From Clostridia bacterium (GTDB lineage Bacteria; Bacillota; Clostridia; Oscillospirales; Acutalibacteraceae), in assembly GCA_900754145.1 (NCBI GenBank), contig CAAEBW010000080.1, positions 1 through 5,849 on the forward strand: a stretch of 5,849 nt of DNA. Direction: 5' to 3'. The notes under the pieces were generated by a model. It was not told the origin of the DNA. It saw only the letters and a program-made list of their open reading frames with translations, and did not search any database. Numbering within the stretch: the stretch's first letter is position 1; every line of letters begins with the position of its first letter. Of this stretch, positions 5,701-5,849 are shown piece by piece. Both the position numbers and the translations under genes were made by a program.

Positions 5701-5849
5701 TCGCTTATTGACTTTTCCCGCAAAAGGTATGCAGATAAGACTTAAAAGCACCCAAAGGCAGGAGTAAGGCATACAAATCTGACCGCCTATGTTCATTGGC
5801 ATTTTGCTGTAGTCCCACACATTCTTTTTTAAAATAATGTTAAACACAA
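5683..5849 (-). CDS. Putative CmpB-type ABC-transporter/membrane protein (3' part only)
   Basis: The last 55 codons of a gene entering from beyond base 5849; the TAA stop is at 5683-5685. The segment NVWDYSKMPMNIGGQICMPY resembles the WDYS-x-x-P-x-N-x-x-G-x-I-C motif of PF06541 (putative ABC-transporter type IV, CmpB-like), Firmicute proteins with several membrane segments. It is followed by a hydrophobic stretch (about CLWVLLSLICIPFAG), probably the last transmembrane helix, and a basic tail KVNKRLKKLK that would lie in the cytoplasm. Function in this family is unproven despite the transporter name. It is on the same strand as alr and ends just upstream of the repeat. Its final codons overlap a promoter-like sequence. 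Confidence 0.65.
   Translation of the reverse strand, partial: VFNIILKKNVWDYSKMPMNIGGQICMPYSCLWVLLSLICIPFAGKVNKRLKKLK

Overview
The window looks like a stretch of chromosome from an anaerobic Firmicute, probably a gut clostridium of the Ruminococcaceae/Oscillospirales type. That placement is inferred from protein flavour, codon use and Shine-Dalgarno/promoter style; no rRNA or marker gene confirms it. All host genes lie on the minus strand. Read in that direction they are the 3' end of a CmpB-type membrane protein gene (5683-5849), alanine racemase alr (2000-3166), glycerol kinase glpK (269-1756) and the 5' end of an alpha/beta hydrolase (1-248). The hydrolase follows glpK after only 20 nt, so those two are probably co-transcribed. 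A lipase-like hydrolase next to glycerol kinase would fit glycerol release followed by phosphorylation.

Between alr and the CmpB-type gene lies about 2.2 kb of foreign DNA (3357-5528). Its codon habits differ from the host genes (alanine mostly GCA, against GCC/GCG in alr and glpK). It holds only two genes, each pointing outward to its own edge: a phage-type N-acetylmuramoyl-L-alanine amidase (minus strand) and a tyrosine integrase (plus strand). In an intact prophage these two genes usually sit at opposite ends. Here their 5' ends abut head to head and neither has an obvious start codon. The best reading is a prophage that lost its whole interior in one deletion ending inside both terminal genes. 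A 16-bp direct repeat (TATTATATCATAAATC) at the two edges is the likely att core, and a strong bidirectional terminator follows the integrase.

The remnant is flanked by two direct copies of a 169-bp non-coding repeat (3195-3363 and 5510-5678; 6 substitutions, no indels). Each copy can fold into two consecutive cloverleaf-like modules, each with a closing stem around three hairpins. All six differences between the copies fall in loops, in unpaired positions, or as one compensated base-pair change. This twin-cloverleaf repeat is the most novel-looking object in the window. Removing the remnant at the 16-bp repeat would leave two tandem units with a 159-bp period just upstream of alr.

Transcription: on the minus strand, extended -10 promoter sequences sit at the start of both repeat copies and again just before alr. 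The promoter facing copy 1 takes its -35 from the phage edge and its -10 from the att core, so the insertion may have supplied a substitute promoter for alr after the terminator cut it off from the upstream one. The 243-bp gap between alr and glpK is non-coding in my reading and contains adjacent hairpins. Other gaps over 300 bases: 3167-3488 holds the repeat, promoters and phage-edge repeats described below.
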